A stretch of DNA of 64,000 bases, taken from DASRQK01 sp040392005 (GTDB taxonomy: Bacteria; Bacteroidota; Bacteroidia; Sphingobacteriales; Sphingobacteriaceae). How positions within the stretch are numbered: the stretch's first letter is position 1; each line of letters begins with the position of its first letter. This document shows positions 24,260-33,818 of this stretch, piece by piece. A program made the position numbers and the translations under genes. The notes under the pieces were generated by a model. It had not been told where the DNA came from. It saw only the letters and a program-made list of their open reading frames with translations, and searched no databases. The DNA is taken from contig JBEBWT010000002.1 in assembly GCA_040392005.1 (NCBI GenBank), positions 1-64,000 on the forward strand. Direction: 5' to 3'.

Positions 24260-25564
24260 ATGCTGACCGAATCGCTGATTATTTTAGCGTTGATATTGTT
24301 AAATGGAATTTTCTCTGCTGCGGAAATTTCAATCGTTTCCAGTCGCAAAACCCGCCTTCAGGTACTTGCTGACAAGAAAAATATCGCAGCAAAACAGGTA
24401 CTCAAACTAAAAGATTCACCCAATCGTTTTTTGTCCACGGTGCAGATCGGAATTACACTGATCGGAATTCTGACAGGTCTGTTCGGAGGCTCCACCCTTG
24501 CTCTCCGTCTGGATACGGTGCTCAGCGAGATCGAATGGCTGAGCCCATATAGCAGCCAACTTTCAATCTTTCTGGTGGTCATGGCGATCACCTTTCTGAC
24601 ACTGGTTTTAGGAGAACTGGTGCCAAAAAGGATTGGTTTGGCGATTCCTGAGAAATATGCCATGCTGGTGGCCTACCCCATGGAGCTGCTCAGCCGGATT
24701 GCCGCCCCTTTTGTCTGGTCACTGAGCGCGACTACCGAGGCAATCGTCCGGCTGCTCAATATCAAAACTACCAAAAATGCCGTGACCGAAGAAGAGATCA
24801 AGGCCATGGTGGATGAAGGAGCGGACAGCGGTGCCATTGAGGACATCGAACATGAAATTGTGGACCGGGTATTCAGCCTGGGTGACAAAAGAGCCATTAA
24901 TCTGATGACACACCGCAGTAATATTGTCTGGCTGGATCTCACCGATGATTATCAGGAGCATAAAGCTACCATTCTGGAAAGCGGACATACCGTTTATCCG
25001 GTTTGTGAAGACGGACTTGACCATATTGCCGGCATTGTCCATATCAAGACCCTGCTCAATGAATATCTGGTGGACCGACCCATTGAATTGAGGTCGCTGG
25101 TCCAACCACTCAATTATGTGCATGAAAACAGTTCGGCATATAGTATCCTGAATAAATTCAAAACTTCCAAAATCCATCAGGCCATTGTGCTGGATGAATA
25201 TGGTGCTATCCAGGGAATTGTGACCCTGAACGATATCCTGAGCGGTCTGGTGGGCAATATTTCCGAAGGAGAGGATCACGATGGCCCGGAAATCATCACC
25301 CGTGAAGACGGAAGTATGCTGATCGACGGACAGTACCAGATCGATGAATTGCTGGATAAGCTGGGCATAGAAGTCAATGAGGATGAAGAAGAACAGGATG
25401 GACTGGGTACGATCAATACCATTGCCGGCCTGATCCTGTTAAAACTGGGCCATGTGCCCACTGCCGGTGAGCACTTTCACTGGAAAGAATATGATTTTGA
25501 AGTCGTGGATATGGATGGAAACCGGATCGACAAGGTGTTGGTGACCCTGAATCCCCGCGATTAA
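24260..25564 (+). CDS. CNNM/CorC-type hemolysin-family transporter
   Basis: Membrane protein of 434 residues. Order: N-terminal CNNM (DUF21) domain with about four transmembrane segments (1-175), a pair of CBS domains (about 205-325) and a C-terminal CorC_HlyC domain (about 345-430). The family is tied to Mg2+ or Co2+ efflux; the old name hemolysin is misleading. Its stop codon TAA is formed by the same TTAA (25561-25564) that gives the stop of the convergent pyrF gene. Confidence 0.9.
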   Translation: MLTESLIILALILLNGIFSAAEISIVSSRKTRLQVLADKKNIAAKQVLKLKDSPNRFLSTVQIGITLIGILTGLFGGSTLALRLDTVLSEIEWLSPYSSQLSIFLVVMAITFLTLVLGELVPKRIGLAIPEKYAMLVAYPMELLSRIAAPFVWSLSATTEAIVRLLNIKTTKNAVTEEEIKAMVDEGADSGAIEDIEHEIVDRVFSLGDKRAINLMTHRSNIVWLDLTDDYQEHKATILESGHTVYPVCEDGLDHIAGIVHIKTLLNEYLVDRPIELRSLVQPLNYVHENSSAYSILNKFKTSKIHQAIVLDEYGAIQGIVTLNDILSGLVGNISEGEDHDGPEIITREDGSMLIDGQYQIDELLDKLGIEVNEDEEEQDGLGTINTIAGLILLKLGHVPTAGEHFHWKEYDFEVVDMDGNRIDKVLVTLNPRD

Positions 25565-26397
25565 ACAATCCCGTTTTCGATCAGGATCTGCTCCATTTCC
25601 TGTTGTAGTGCCAGTGCCTCTTCCCTCGCTTTTTCTGCAAAATCCCGACCGTTGGACGCATAGATAATGGACCGGGTCGCATTGACCAGCAAACCAATAT
25701 CCTGATTCATTCCATAGCGGCAAACCTCTTCCAGGCTTCCCCCCTGCGCTCCCACCCCCGGCACCAGCAAAAAGTGATCGGCTGCAAACCGGCGGATTTC
25801 CCGAAAAAGTTCCCCCCTTGTCGCTCCAACTACATACATGGTGTTGTCCGGAGAACCCCAGGTATTGACCTTACTGATCACCTGCTGATAGAGTTGCAAT
25901 CCGCTCTGGCTGTCCTGGCTCAACTGAAAATCCAAACCTCCCTGATTGGAAGTCAGGGCCAGCACGATTGTCCATTTCCCGGGGTAAGCCAGAAAGGGGC
26001 TGACCGAATCATTGCCCATATAGGGCGCAACCGTGAGGGCGTCAAATCCCATCCCGGAGGCTTTTTCATCAAAAAATGCTTTGGCGTACATATTGGAAGT
26101 GTTGCCAATATCTCCTCTTTTCGCATCGGCTATGCTCAGGCAGTCCTCTGGCAGGTAAGCCCAGGTTTTGCGAAGCGATTCCCAGCCGACCACTCCCCTG
26201 CTTTCATAAAACGCCGTATTGGGTTTATAAGCTACACACAGATCGGATGTAGCATCGATGATCGCCTGATTGAAAGCAAAAACGGGATCTTCCTGATCCA
26301 GTAAATGGGTGGGGATTTTTTCAATATCGGTATCCAGACCCACACAAAGGAATGATTTCTTTTCTTTGATGGTCCGGATCAATTGTTCTCTGTTCAT
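25561..26397 (-). CDS. pyrF: orotidine 5'-phosphate decarboxylase
   Basis: Decarboxylates OMP to UMP, the last step of pyrimidine synthesis. 278 residues, the longer type 2 form found in Bacteroidota and actinobacteria. The catalytic Asp-Lys array is in SIADAKRGDIGNT near 88; FLCVGLDTD lies at the N-terminus and the phosphate-binding LLVPGVGAQGG near 216. It overlaps the end of the CNNM/CorC gene by four bases on the opposite strand. Confidence 0.96.
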   Translation of the reverse strand: MNREQLIRTIKEKKSFLCVGLDTDIEKIPTHLLDQEDPVFAFNQAIIDATSDLCVAYKPNTAFYESRGVVGWESLRKTWAYLPEDCLSIADAKRGDIGNTSNMYAKAFFDEKASGMGFDALTVAPYMGNDSVSPFLAYPGKWTIVLALTSNQGGLDFQLSQDSQSGLQLYQQVISKVNTWGSPDNTMYVVGATRGELFREIRRFAADHFLLVPGVGAQGGSLEEVCRYGMNQDIGLLVNATRSIIYASNGRDFAEKAREEALALQQEMEQILIENGIV

Positions 26398-26434
26398 CCT
26401 TCGAAAATATTGATTATTTTCGGTTCAGCAAAGA

Positions 26435-27055
26435 TTACTCTGCAATTAGTTCGTTGATGAAATCAAAGACTTCCTGACGGCTATAATCTGCCATTCCCTC
26501 ATGTCTGGCAGCGATCATCCCTTTCTTGTCCAGGATCACCGTGGTGGGGATCGAATTGCCCAGCCAATGTCCGGGAATCTCTCCCACCGGCACATGCACG
26601 GGAAGGTTCAGTTTTCTCTTGTGCATAAAAGCTTCGGACTTGACGATCTGATTGTCCACATCCACCATCAGAAATACCACCTGGTCATTGTCCCGGAAAC
26701 GTTGGTGGAGCTTGTCAATGGAAGGCATTTCGGCAATACAGGGAGGGCACCAGGTCGCCCAGAAATTGATAAAAACAACTTTTCCTTTCAGGTTGGCCGC
26801 ATCAATCTGCTTGCCGCTGCTATCCATGAACAATACCGGGTTCTGTCCGTTGCCGGGCGTTGCAGTTGTATTTTCAGCAGTCGGTGCCACCGGCTCAGTA
26901 CCCGCTTTTGGTGCAGACAGGTTCGGCCTGAATAATCCGATTTTCATCAATCCCTGACTCACCAGGGCTTTTGTCCCCGGACTGAAGATCATCAGCAGGG
27001 CAAATACCAGTAATATACCGTTGAAAATATGGGATCTTTTGATTTTTTTGAACAT
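26435..27055 (-). CDS. TlpA-like membrane-anchored thioredoxin
   Basis: Envelope thiol-disulfide oxidoreductase. About 206 residues from ATG 27055, giving MFKKIKRSHIFNGILLVFAL, an N-terminal anchor or signal. A Pro/Thr/Ala-rich linker (about 45-70) precedes a thioredoxin-fold domain with the active site WATWCPPC near residue 106 and the cis-Pro region near SIPTTVILD. The likely role is reduction of periplasmic cysteines, for instance in cytochrome maturation. It is 37 bases upstream of pyrF. Confidence 0.9.
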   Translation of the reverse strand: MFKKIKRSHIFNGILLVFALLMIFSPGTKALVSQGLMKIGLFRPNLSAPKAGTEPVAPTAENTTATPGNGQNPVLFMDSSGKQIDAANLKGKVVFINFWATWCPPCIAEMPSIDKLHQRFRDNDQVVFLMVDVDNQIVKSEAFMHKRKLNLPVHVPVGEIPGHWLGNSIPTTVILDKKGMIAARHEGMADYSRQEVFDFINELIAE

Positions 27056-27157
27056 ATCCGGGTTTTTTGGTGATTCAACTCCAGTCACTATTTCTGCAAA
27101 GATAAGGAATGAAAACAGCTTCTTTGGTAACTTCTATCACAGACTTGCCTTCCGGTA

Positions 27158-28069
27158 TCACAGATCTCCTGTCACCCCCATTCCGAAAAGAGCAAAATCA
27201 TACTTAACAGGGTCTTTGGGATCAAATTCCCTTAGCCGGGCAGTCAGTTGCAGGGTCGTCTGCCAATCCCGTTGTTTCCGTTCAATAAGCCCCAGACCCC
27301 GTGCCACCCGATCCACATGGACATCATAGGGGCAGATCAACTGCGATGGATTCAGCCTACGCCAGATTCCGAAATCCACTCCCCTGTCATCTCGTCTTAC
27401 CATCCATCTCAGAAACATATTCAGTCGCTTGCAGGTGGCTTTTTGCATAGGCGAGCTAATGTGTTTGGTAGTTCTTGCAGGAAAGTCGGGCAATGAAAAA
27501 AAATACGACCTGAAATTGATGAGGGATTTCTCAATATTAAAAGCATTATCCTCAGTCTGGTGATTCACCAATTCATTTAAATAACAGGCGGAAGAAGCAC
27601 TAAAAGAGGTGTTTATTTCAGTATCAGTATCAGCGGACATTTGATTGGCCCTTCCTCCATCCATATAATCGTCCCGGAAAACCTGTTGTTGCAAGCCGAT
27701 CAGAAAAGCATCTTCCAGCGAATCAAACTCCCGGTAATGCCGGTGCAGAAAAGCCACAAAATACAGTAGATCAGTATCATTGAAGGTCCGGTGTTTGAAG
27801 CCCAGCAAATCTTTCAGATCCCCCTCAGAATGATTGAGTATAAAATCTGCCGGTTGATCGCCCATCCGGGCCATGAGTTCCCGGCATTTGTTGATAATGG
27901 TTTTCCGTTGCCCCCAGGCCAGCAGGGCGGCAAAAAATCCGGCAATTTCAATATCCTGACGGGCACTGAACGAATGAGGAATACATACCGGGTCGTTTTC
28001 TATAAAATCCGGCCGGTTGTACTCGTCGGTCTTTCTGTCCAGTAACGATTTGAGTTCCTGTGTATGCAT
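27158..28069 (-). CDS. TIGR02757 family protein (DUF2400)
   Basis: Uncharacterised conserved family, 303 residues. Recognised by DPVCIPHSFSARQDIEIAGFFAALLAWGQR in segments from residue 24, RLNMFLRWMVRRDDRGVDFG near 215, and PYDVHVDRVARGLGL near 250. No signal peptide or membrane segment. The largely helical pattern and the last motif are reminiscent of DNA glycosylase-type helix-hairpin-helix folds, but no function is established. Lies 31 bases downstream of the trans-sulfuration gene. Confidence 0.9.
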   Translation of the reverse strand: MHTQELKSLLDRKTDEYNRPDFIENDPVCIPHSFSARQDIEIAGFFAALLAWGQRKTIINKCRELMARMGDQPADFILNHSEGDLKDLLGFKHRTFNDTDLLYFVAFLHRHYREFDSLEDAFLIGLQQQVFRDDYMDGGRANQMSADTDTEINTSFSASSACYLNELVNHQTEDNAFNIEKSLINFRSYFFSLPDFPARTTKHISSPMQKATCKRLNMFLRWMVRRDDRGVDFGIWRRLNPSQLICPYDVHVDRVARGLGLIERKQRDWQTTLQLTARLREFDPKDPVKYDFALFGMGVTGDL

Positions 28070-28100
28070 TCTCTATAAGCCCCCCCTTCTCTGACAACCT

Positions 28101-29246
28101 TTATTTCAGTGCCTGCTCCAGGTCGGCCAGCAGATCTTCCGGATCTTCAATACCCACACTGATCCGCAGCAGATTATCGACCACACCGGCCGCCTCGCGT
28201 ACAGGTTTGGGGATGGATGCATGGGTCATGGTGGCCGGATGATTGATCAATGATTCCACCCCGCCCAGCGATTCGGCCAGGGTAAACACTTCAAAGCCGG
28301 AAGATATCCGGTAAGTTTCTTCCAGATCAGCCCCTTTCAGCACGATCGATACCATACCCCCGAAACCGCGCATCTGCTTTTTGGCTATCTCATGTCCGGG
28401 ATGATCCTCAAAGCCGGGCCAATAGATTTTTTCGACCCGGGGATGCTTTTTCAAATAAGCAGCTACAAGGGCAGCATTTTCACAATGGGCCTTCATCCGC
28501 AGGTGCAGGGTCTTGATGCCGCGCAACACTAAAAAGCAATCCTGGGGTCCGGGCGTGCCCCCGCAGGCATTATAGTAAAAGAACAGTCGGTCATACAACT
28601 CCCTGTCATTGACAATCAGGGCACCCATGACCACATCCGAATGCCCGGAAATATACTTGGTGACCGAATGCATGACGATATCTGCTCCCAGATCCAGCGG
28701 ATTTTGCAGATATGGTGATGCAAAGGTATTATCGACCGCAACTAATACGCCCCGTGCTTTGGCAATTTCCGAAATAGCCGCAATATCCACCATTTGCAGG
28801 GTAGGGTTCGTCGGGGTTTCCAGCCAGACCAGACGGGTCCGGTCGTTGATTTTTTCAGCCACCTGCCGGGGATCGGCCGGGTCCACAAAGTGAAACCTGA
28901 TCCCATAATTCTCAAAAACACGGGTAAACAACCGGTAGGATCCGCCATACAAATCATTGCCCGTAATGACTTCATCGCCCGGCTGGAGGAGTTTGATCAC
29001 GGTTTCGGTAGCTGCCATTCCACTGGAAAAAGCCAGCCCATATTGTCCGTTTTCCAAAGCCGCCAGACAATCCTCCAGTGCCTTCCGGGTAGGATTATTG
29101 CCACGGGAATAGCCGTAGCCCTTGTGCTGCCCGGGAGAAGCCTGCTTGTAAGTGGAAGTCTGATAGATGGGAGTCATCACCGCACCGGTCGTGGGATCTG
29201 CCTCCTGTCCGGCGTGGATGGCCCTGGTTGCAAATTTATACTTCAT
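28101..29246 (-). CDS. cystathionine gamma-synthase/lyase-type PLP enzyme
   Basis: Cys/Met metabolism PLP enzyme, 381 residues. PLP lysine in HSVTKYISGHSDVVMG near 200; other signatures are YSRGNNPTRKALE, SSGMAATETV, WLETPTNPTLQ and SLGGVESLINHPATMTHASIP. It makes cystathionine from an activated homoserine and cysteine, or cleaves cystathionine to cysteine. Sequence alone does not separate the two, so no gene symbol is given. Upstream neighbour is proS (57 bases), downstream TIGR02757. Confidence 0.9.
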   Translation of the reverse strand: MKYKFATRAIHAGQEADPTTGAVMTPIYQTSTYKQASPGQHKGYGYSRGNNPTRKALEDCLAALENGQYGLAFSSGMAATETVIKLLQPGDEVITGNDLYGGSYRLFTRVFENYGIRFHFVDPADPRQVAEKINDRTRLVWLETPTNPTLQMVDIAAISEIAKARGVLVAVDNTFASPYLQNPLDLGADIVMHSVTKYISGHSDVVMGALIVNDRELYDRLFFYYNACGGTPGPQDCFLVLRGIKTLHLRMKAHCENAALVAAYLKKHPRVEKIYWPGFEDHPGHEIAKKQMRGFGGMVSIVLKGADLEETYRISSGFEVFTLAESLGGVESLINHPATMTHASIPKPVREAAGVVDNLLRISVGIEDPEDLLADLEQALK

Positions 29247-29303
29247 TTTGCTTAATATTTTAATTGATGACAGCGCACAATTTCAATACGCTGGCGGACG
29301 ATC

Positions 29304-30776
29304 TTAATACGCCCTGGCAAACAATACCCTTCTGGACGAGGGTTTGCCGGTCAGGATACAGTTGCCAACCTCCTCTTTCGCATCCAATGGAATGCAGCGG
29401 ATCGTAGCTTTGGTTTCTTCCTTTATCCGTTTCTCAGTCTCCACGGTTCCATCCCAATGCGCCGACACAAAGCCCGTTTTCTCGTCCAGCACCCGTTTGA
29501 ATTCTTCATAGTCATTGACTTGGGTAGTATGCTCCGCACGGAAATCGTAGGCTTTCTGATAGATGGAAGCCTGGATATCGTCCAGCAAGCCGATCACTCT
29601 GTCCGAAAGCCCTGCCTGCGGCACTGTTTCTTTGGTCTGGTTGTCCCTTCGGGAAATCTCCACCGTGCCATTCTGCATATCCCTGGCCCCTACTGCAATC
29701 CGCAGCGGCACCCCCTTCAATTCCCATTCTGCAAATTTGAAGCCTGGCCGGTGCGTATCCCGGGCATCAAACTTGACCGTAATCTGGTGCGGTTTGAGGG
29801 CTGCGATCAACTGATTGGCCAGCTCTCCGATTTTTTCAAGTTCTTCCGCTGTTTTATAGATGGGCACGATCACCACATGGATGGGGGCCAGTTTTGGTGG
29901 CAGCACCAGACCCTGATCGTCCGAGTGGGCCATGATCAACGCCCCGATCAATCGGGTGGATACGCCCCAGGAAGTAGCCCAGACGTGATCCAATTTTCCT
30001 TCTTTGCTAGTAAACTTCACATCAAAGGCTTTCGCAAAATTCTGTCCCAGAAAATGGGAAGTTCCGGCTTGCAGCGCCTTGCCATCCTGCATTAATGCCT
30101 CAATGCACAGCGTATCCAAAGCTCCGGCAAAACGTTCGTTTTCGGATTTCCGCCCCCGTACCACCGGTACCGCCATCCAGTTCTCTGCGAAATCCGCATA
30201 GACTTCCAGCATCTGGTTGGCTTCTGCAACTGCTTCCTCCGCAGTTGCATGGGCCGTATGGCCTTCCTGCCACAAAAATTCGGCTGTCCGCAGGAACAGG
30301 CGGGTACGCATCTCCCAGCGCACTACATTGGCCCATTGATTGACCAGGATAGGCAGGTCGCGATAGGATTCGATCCAGCCCTTATAGGTATTCCAGATAA
30401 TGGTCTCGGAAGTTGGACGTACAATGAGTTCTTCCTCTAGTTTGGCATCTTCATCGACCACAATCTGTCCGTTTCCATCATTTTTCAAACGGTAATGCGT
30501 GACCACGGCACATTCAGTCGCAAATCCTTCCACATGGGAGGCTTCCTTTGAAAAGAACGATTTTGGAATAAAGAGCGGGAAATACGCATTGCTGTGTCCG
30601 GTATCCTTAAACATCTGGTCCAAAACGGCTTGCATCTTTTCCCAGATCGCATATCCATAAGGTTTGATGACCATGCAACCCCTCACGGCAGAATGTTCTG
30701 CCAGATCCGCCTTCACCACCAATTCATTGTACCATTGGGAATAATCTTCCGCTCTGCTTGTAATTCCTTTGCTCAT
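29304..30776 (-). CDS. proS: proline--tRNA ligase, archaeal/eukaryotic-like type
   Basis: Charges tRNA-Pro. 490 residues from ATG 30776 (MSKGITSRAEDYSQWY); the frame extends to 30815 but those residues do not fit the family. Class II core with GCMVIKPYGYAIWE, RPTSETIIWNTYKGWI and RLFLRTAEFLWQEGHTAH in sequence. The anticodon domain and a C-terminal extension ending in RVLFARAY are of the type 3 (archaeal-like) ProRS; there is no bacterial YbaK-type editing insertion. Common in Bacteroidota. Confidence 0.96.
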   Translation of the reverse strand: MSKGITSRAEDYSQWYNELVVKADLAEHSAVRGCMVIKPYGYAIWEKMQAVLDQMFKDTGHSNAYFPLFIPKSFFSKEASHVEGFATECAVVTHYRLKNDGNGQIVVDEDAKLEEELIVRPTSETIIWNTYKGWIESYRDLPILVNQWANVVRWEMRTRLFLRTAEFLWQEGHTAHATAEEAVAEANQMLEVYADFAENWMAVPVVRGRKSENERFAGALDTLCIEALMQDGKALQAGTSHFLGQNFAKAFDVKFTSKEGKLDHVWATSWGVSTRLIGALIMAHSDDQGLVLPPKLAPIHVVIVPIYKTAEELEKIGELANQLIAALKPHQITVKFDARDTHRPGFKFAEWELKGVPLRIAVGARDMQNGTVEISRRDNQTKETVPQAGLSDRVIGLLDDIQASIYQKAYDFRAEHTTQVNDYEEFKRVLDEKTGFVSAHWDGTVETEKRIKEETKATIRCIPLDAKEEVGNCILTGKPSSRRVLFARAY

Positions 30777-30925
30777 TTTCTTAAAATCCTGTTTTTTTGG
30801 AAAACAAATATACACTGGATTTGCCGAAAAGGGGAATAATTTTTGTTTTCACATTAAACCAAAGTGATGTCTTTTTGTCTAAAACACAAAGGGTCTTTTG
30901 ATTTCAATTACGAAAGGATAATAAA

Positions 30926-32191
30926 ATGAAAAGCAATCTGTTGATAGTAAGTGCGATAGCCGTTTCGAGTTTCTTTTTGCTCAACTCCTGTGCTTCGTAT
31001 AATTCAGGAACTTTCCGGGACGATGTTTATCATTCCAGGGCTCAGGCTGAGGAAAAAGCCTATCAGAGTCCGGATTATTATTATGATTCGGAAGCATATG
31101 CGGACAATCAGGATGACGGGTATTATGCCGATGAATATTCGGATGAGGAATACCTTGACGGGGGTTATTATGCGGATGAATATTCCGACAGCGAATATGC
31201 CAGGCGGATCAATCGTTTTTATTATTCAACTCCCGGCATGGCCTATTATGATCCGTTCTATGACCCGATCTATTATGGTTTTGGTTACAACTATTATGAC
31301 CCCTGGTATTCTGGTTATGGTATGAGCTGGGGAATGGGATTCCATTCATCTTTCTATAATCCCTATTATTCCTGGGGATGGGGAGGTTATCCCTATTATG
31401 GAAGGCCTTACTGGGGCCCCTATTCCTACAATCGCTGGGGATATACACCCTATTATTATGGTTGGGGGAATCATTATTACGGAGATTACGGATATGGCTA
31501 CCCCGGTTATTCGATGGGTTCGCCCCGCACCATGTCTGTACGCTCCAGGGCCAGGGATCAGGTTAATATCCGTACTTCACAATCTCCTTCCAGGGTATCA
31601 AATAATGCGGTGGTCCGCTCCATTGAGGGTCGGATTGCCAATCGCCCTACCGTTTCGGGAACAAGGGGAAGAGAAGATGCATCCGGTGCTATTCGTCCTG
31701 GAGTCAGAACGGGTACCCGGGGTGAAGGTACCGGCTCGGGGACTACTGTGACTGGCCGTAATCCGGTAACGGGTCGTGTGCAACCGGGAACATCGGTCAG
31801 AGGTACCGGTACAAATACCAGGGTGGTCAGACCTTCCGGAACGAGCGGACAAAGTGGAACAAACAGGTCGGGAACAGGTACTGTCCGCCCTACTACTACA
31901 AGACCTACGGGAACAGGTACTGTCCGTCCTACTACTACGAGACCTACGGGGACTACCAGGCCATCCGGTACCGCCACCAGACCTTCGGGGACAACAAGGC
32001 CTTCGGGTACCACTACTACGACAACGACCAGGTCGTCGTCCTCATCGTCCGGATCAGGTTCAAGGGGCGGCTCCGTTTCGACAGCCCCTCCCCGTTCTTC
32101 GGGTTCTTCTTCCGGCAGCAGTTCTTCATCAGGCAGTAGCAGTTCTTCTTCCAGCAGCACCCGTGCTTCGGGAAGCCGCGGTGGAAATTAA
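30926..32191 (+). CDS. tyrosine-rich, Ser/Thr/Gly-repeat lipoprotein
   Basis: 421 residues, function unknown. The signal peptide ends in LLNSC (lipobox Cys22). Residues about 48-92 are acidic and Tyr-rich with two copies of GYYADEYSD. Residues about 95-200 are Tyr/Trp/Gly/Pro-rich (for example WGWGGYPYYGRPYWGPYSYN). Residues about 230-421 are low-complexity Thr/Ser/Gly/Arg with a 13-residue repeat GTGTVRPTTTRPT in two copies and a serine-rich end. The composition suggests an extended cell-surface or adhesive matrix protein. Downstream at 29 bases is a FadL-like porin. The long open frame on the opposite strand is a composition effect. Confidence 0.8.
   Translation: MKSNLLIVSAIAVSSFFLLNSCASYNSGTFRDDVYHSRAQAEEKAYQSPDYYYDSEAYADNQDDGYYADEYSDEEYLDGGYYADEYSDSEYARRINRFYYSTPGMAYYDPFYDPIYYGFGYNYYDPWYSGYGMSWGMGFHSSFYNPYYSWGWGGYPYYGRPYWGPYSYNRWGYTPYYYGWGNHYYGDYGYGYPGYSMGSPRTMSVRSRARDQVNIRTSQSPSRVSNNAVVRSIEGRIANRPTVSGTRGREDASGAIRPGVRTGTRGEGTGSGTTVTGRNPVTGRVQPGTSVRGTGTNTRVVRPSGTSGQSGTNRSGTGTVRPTTTRPTGTGTVRPTTTRPTGTTRPSGTATRPSGTTRPSGTTTTTTTRSSSSSSGSGSRGGSVSTAPPRSSGSSSGSSSSSGSSSSSSSSTRASGSRGGN
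31115..31199 (+). repeat. tandem repeat, period about 42 bases, within the Tyr-rich gene
   Basis: Two copies of a unit beginning at 31115 and 31157. They encode DGYYADEYSDEEYL and DGGYYADEYSDSEYA; the second copy has one extra Gly codon and several third-position changes, so the duplication is not recent. Confidence 0.7.
31871..31948 (+). repeat. tandem 39-base repeat within the Tyr-rich gene
   Basis: Two units, 31871-31909 and 31910-31948, differ at about two bases and each encode GTGTVRPTTTRPT. Degenerate RPSGT-type units follow. The near identity points to recent expansion by slippage or recombination. Confidence 0.8.
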
Positions 32192-32220
32192 TGTGTATAT
32201 TTAACTAAGACAGACGACCC

Positions 32221-33816
32221 ATGCATAAATTCATTTTCAGGAGCGGAGCACTTGTGCTGACCATGCTTGTTTTTTCGGTGATTAACTTTGAAGCCAGAGC
32301 TCAATATATGAATGAATTACTGAAAGTATCCCAGGCAGATTATGGATCCACTGCCCGTTTCAAGGCAATGGGAAATGCCCAGACTGCTTTGGGGGGGGAT
32401 CTCAGTTCATTGGGAGGAAATCCTGCCGGTCTCGGTTTTTTCAATCAGTCGGATTTCAGCTTTTCATTTGATTTTCTGGCCGACCGCAATGATGCCCGGT
32501 ATTTTGGTTCGGCCAATCAATATACATTGGACAAATTGGGAATCAATCAGGTTGGTGTGGTGATCAACATTCCATCAAGGAGGGCGAAAGGAAGTGATCT
32601 GGAAACCGGCTGGCTCAATTTCAATGTGGGGCTTGGTTATCACAAAACAAATGATTTTAACACTTCAATGGGTTATTCCGGTATCAATAGCAGTTCTACC
32701 TTTGCCCATTTCCTTGCGGACCAGCGCGATATCAACAACAGTATTGAGGGTGATTTCGGCTGGGATTCGTACCTGCTTGATTTCAACGAATCCAATCCGC
32801 TGAATACTTACCATTACCCCGCTGTATTGGAAAGCAATAATGCCCAGAAGAATATTCTGAATGATAAAGGACAGCAATCCTCCACCAATCTTTCCTTCGG
32901 TTCCAATTATAGCAACAAACTATATGTGGGAATGTCGCTGGGTATGACCTCTTTCCGTTATTCGACCAAACAGTTGTTCGGGGAAGAAGGTTACACCAAA
33001 AGCTACGATGATATTTACAGGGAAAATCCGAATTCGGAATTTCTGGACAGCAGCCAGGACGCCTTCCAGTTTCTGGAAGCAGAGTATGCGCTGGAATATA
33101 ATTACAGACAGAAAACACAGGGAGTCGGTGTCAATGCAACGCTTGGAATGATCTATAAGGTTACACCAAGTATAAACATTGGATTATCTGCATCCACGCC
33201 TACCTGGAATTGGATCAGTGATGAGGGTTTTACCTATATGGATGTTTGGTATTATGACAATGCGCAGACTGCGGACCCATTTTATACCTATAACTCTGAT
33301 GAGGTGAGCGACTATATAGAATATACCATCCGCTCTCCTTACCGCATCAGCGGCGGGGTTTCAAGTATCTTTGACCGGGGCTTGATTTCGGTAGATCTGG
33401 AATATATAGATTACAGCAGTATGCGTTTTTCTGCAAGTGAAGAGATCGGTCTGAGTACCAAACAATCGGTGGACAGGGTGATGAACGATGAAATAAAAGC
33501 CAATTATACCAGTGCCACCAATCTGAGGATGGGTGCTGAATATAGGTTTACGGATCAATTGCTCGGACGGGTCGGATATGCCCATAAGGGTTCCCCGTAT
33601 AAAAACAGTGATTTGAAAACAGAAACTGTTTCCGGTGGATTGGGATACCGGATGGGGAATATGTATATTGATTTGACCTATCAGCATTTTAACCAATCCT
33701 ACGAGAGCAAACCCTATCAGTTCGATTCCAATTTCTGGACCGGCTATGAGAATCCGGAAGCGACAGTCAGTAATACCAGACATCACGCTTACCTGACGGT
33801 TGGATTTAAGTTTTAG
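32221..33816 (+). CDS. FadL/OmpP1-like outer-membrane barrel protein
   Basis: 531 residues with a signal peptide ending near ARAQ (about 28). After it, YGSTARFKAMGNAQTALGGD and LSSLGGNPAGLGFFN match the hatch region of OmpP1/FadL/TodX transport proteins, which take hydrophobic compounds across the outer membrane. The remainder has alternating aromatic beta-strands to a C-terminal LTVGFKF, ending in Phe as barrels usually do. It follows the Tyr-rich lipoprotein gene by 29 bases and precedes yqgE by two bases, so the three are probably one transcript. Confidence 0.85.
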   Translation: MHKFIFRSGALVLTMLVFSVINFEARAQYMNELLKVSQADYGSTARFKAMGNAQTALGGDLSSLGGNPAGLGFFNQSDFSFSFDFLADRNDARYFGSANQYTLDKLGINQVGVVINIPSRRAKGSDLETGWLNFNVGLGYHKTNDFNTSMGYSGINSSSTFAHFLADQRDINNSIEGDFGWDSYLLDFNESNPLNTYHYPAVLESNNAQKNILNDKGQQSSTNLSFGSNYSNKLYVGMSLGMTSFRYSTKQLFGEEGYTKSYDDIYRENPNSEFLDSSQDAFQFLEAEYALEYNYRQKTQGVGVNATLGMIYKVTPSINIGLSASTPTWNWISDEGFTYMDVWYYDNAQTADPFYTYNSDEVSDYIEYTIRSPYRISGGVSSIFDRGLISVDLEYIDYSSMRFSASEEIGLSTKQSVDRVMNDEIKANYTSATNLRMGAEYRFTDQLLGRVGYAHKGSPYKNSDLKTETVSGGLGYRMGNMYIDLTYQHFNQSYESKPYQFDSNFWTGYENPEATVSNTRHHAYLTVGFKF

Positions 33817-33818
33817 CC

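Noticed and set aside
31115..31948. Short repeats that might suggest a CRISPR array
   Set aside because: Units are in frame, directly adjacent, without unique spacers, and lie inside a coding region.
31558..32160. Long open frame (200 codons) on the minus strand opposite the Tyr-rich gene
   Set aside because: Its protein is Val/Pro/Glu/Leu low complexity, the mirror of Thr/Ser/Gly/Arg repeat codons on the plus strand; no start context or family.
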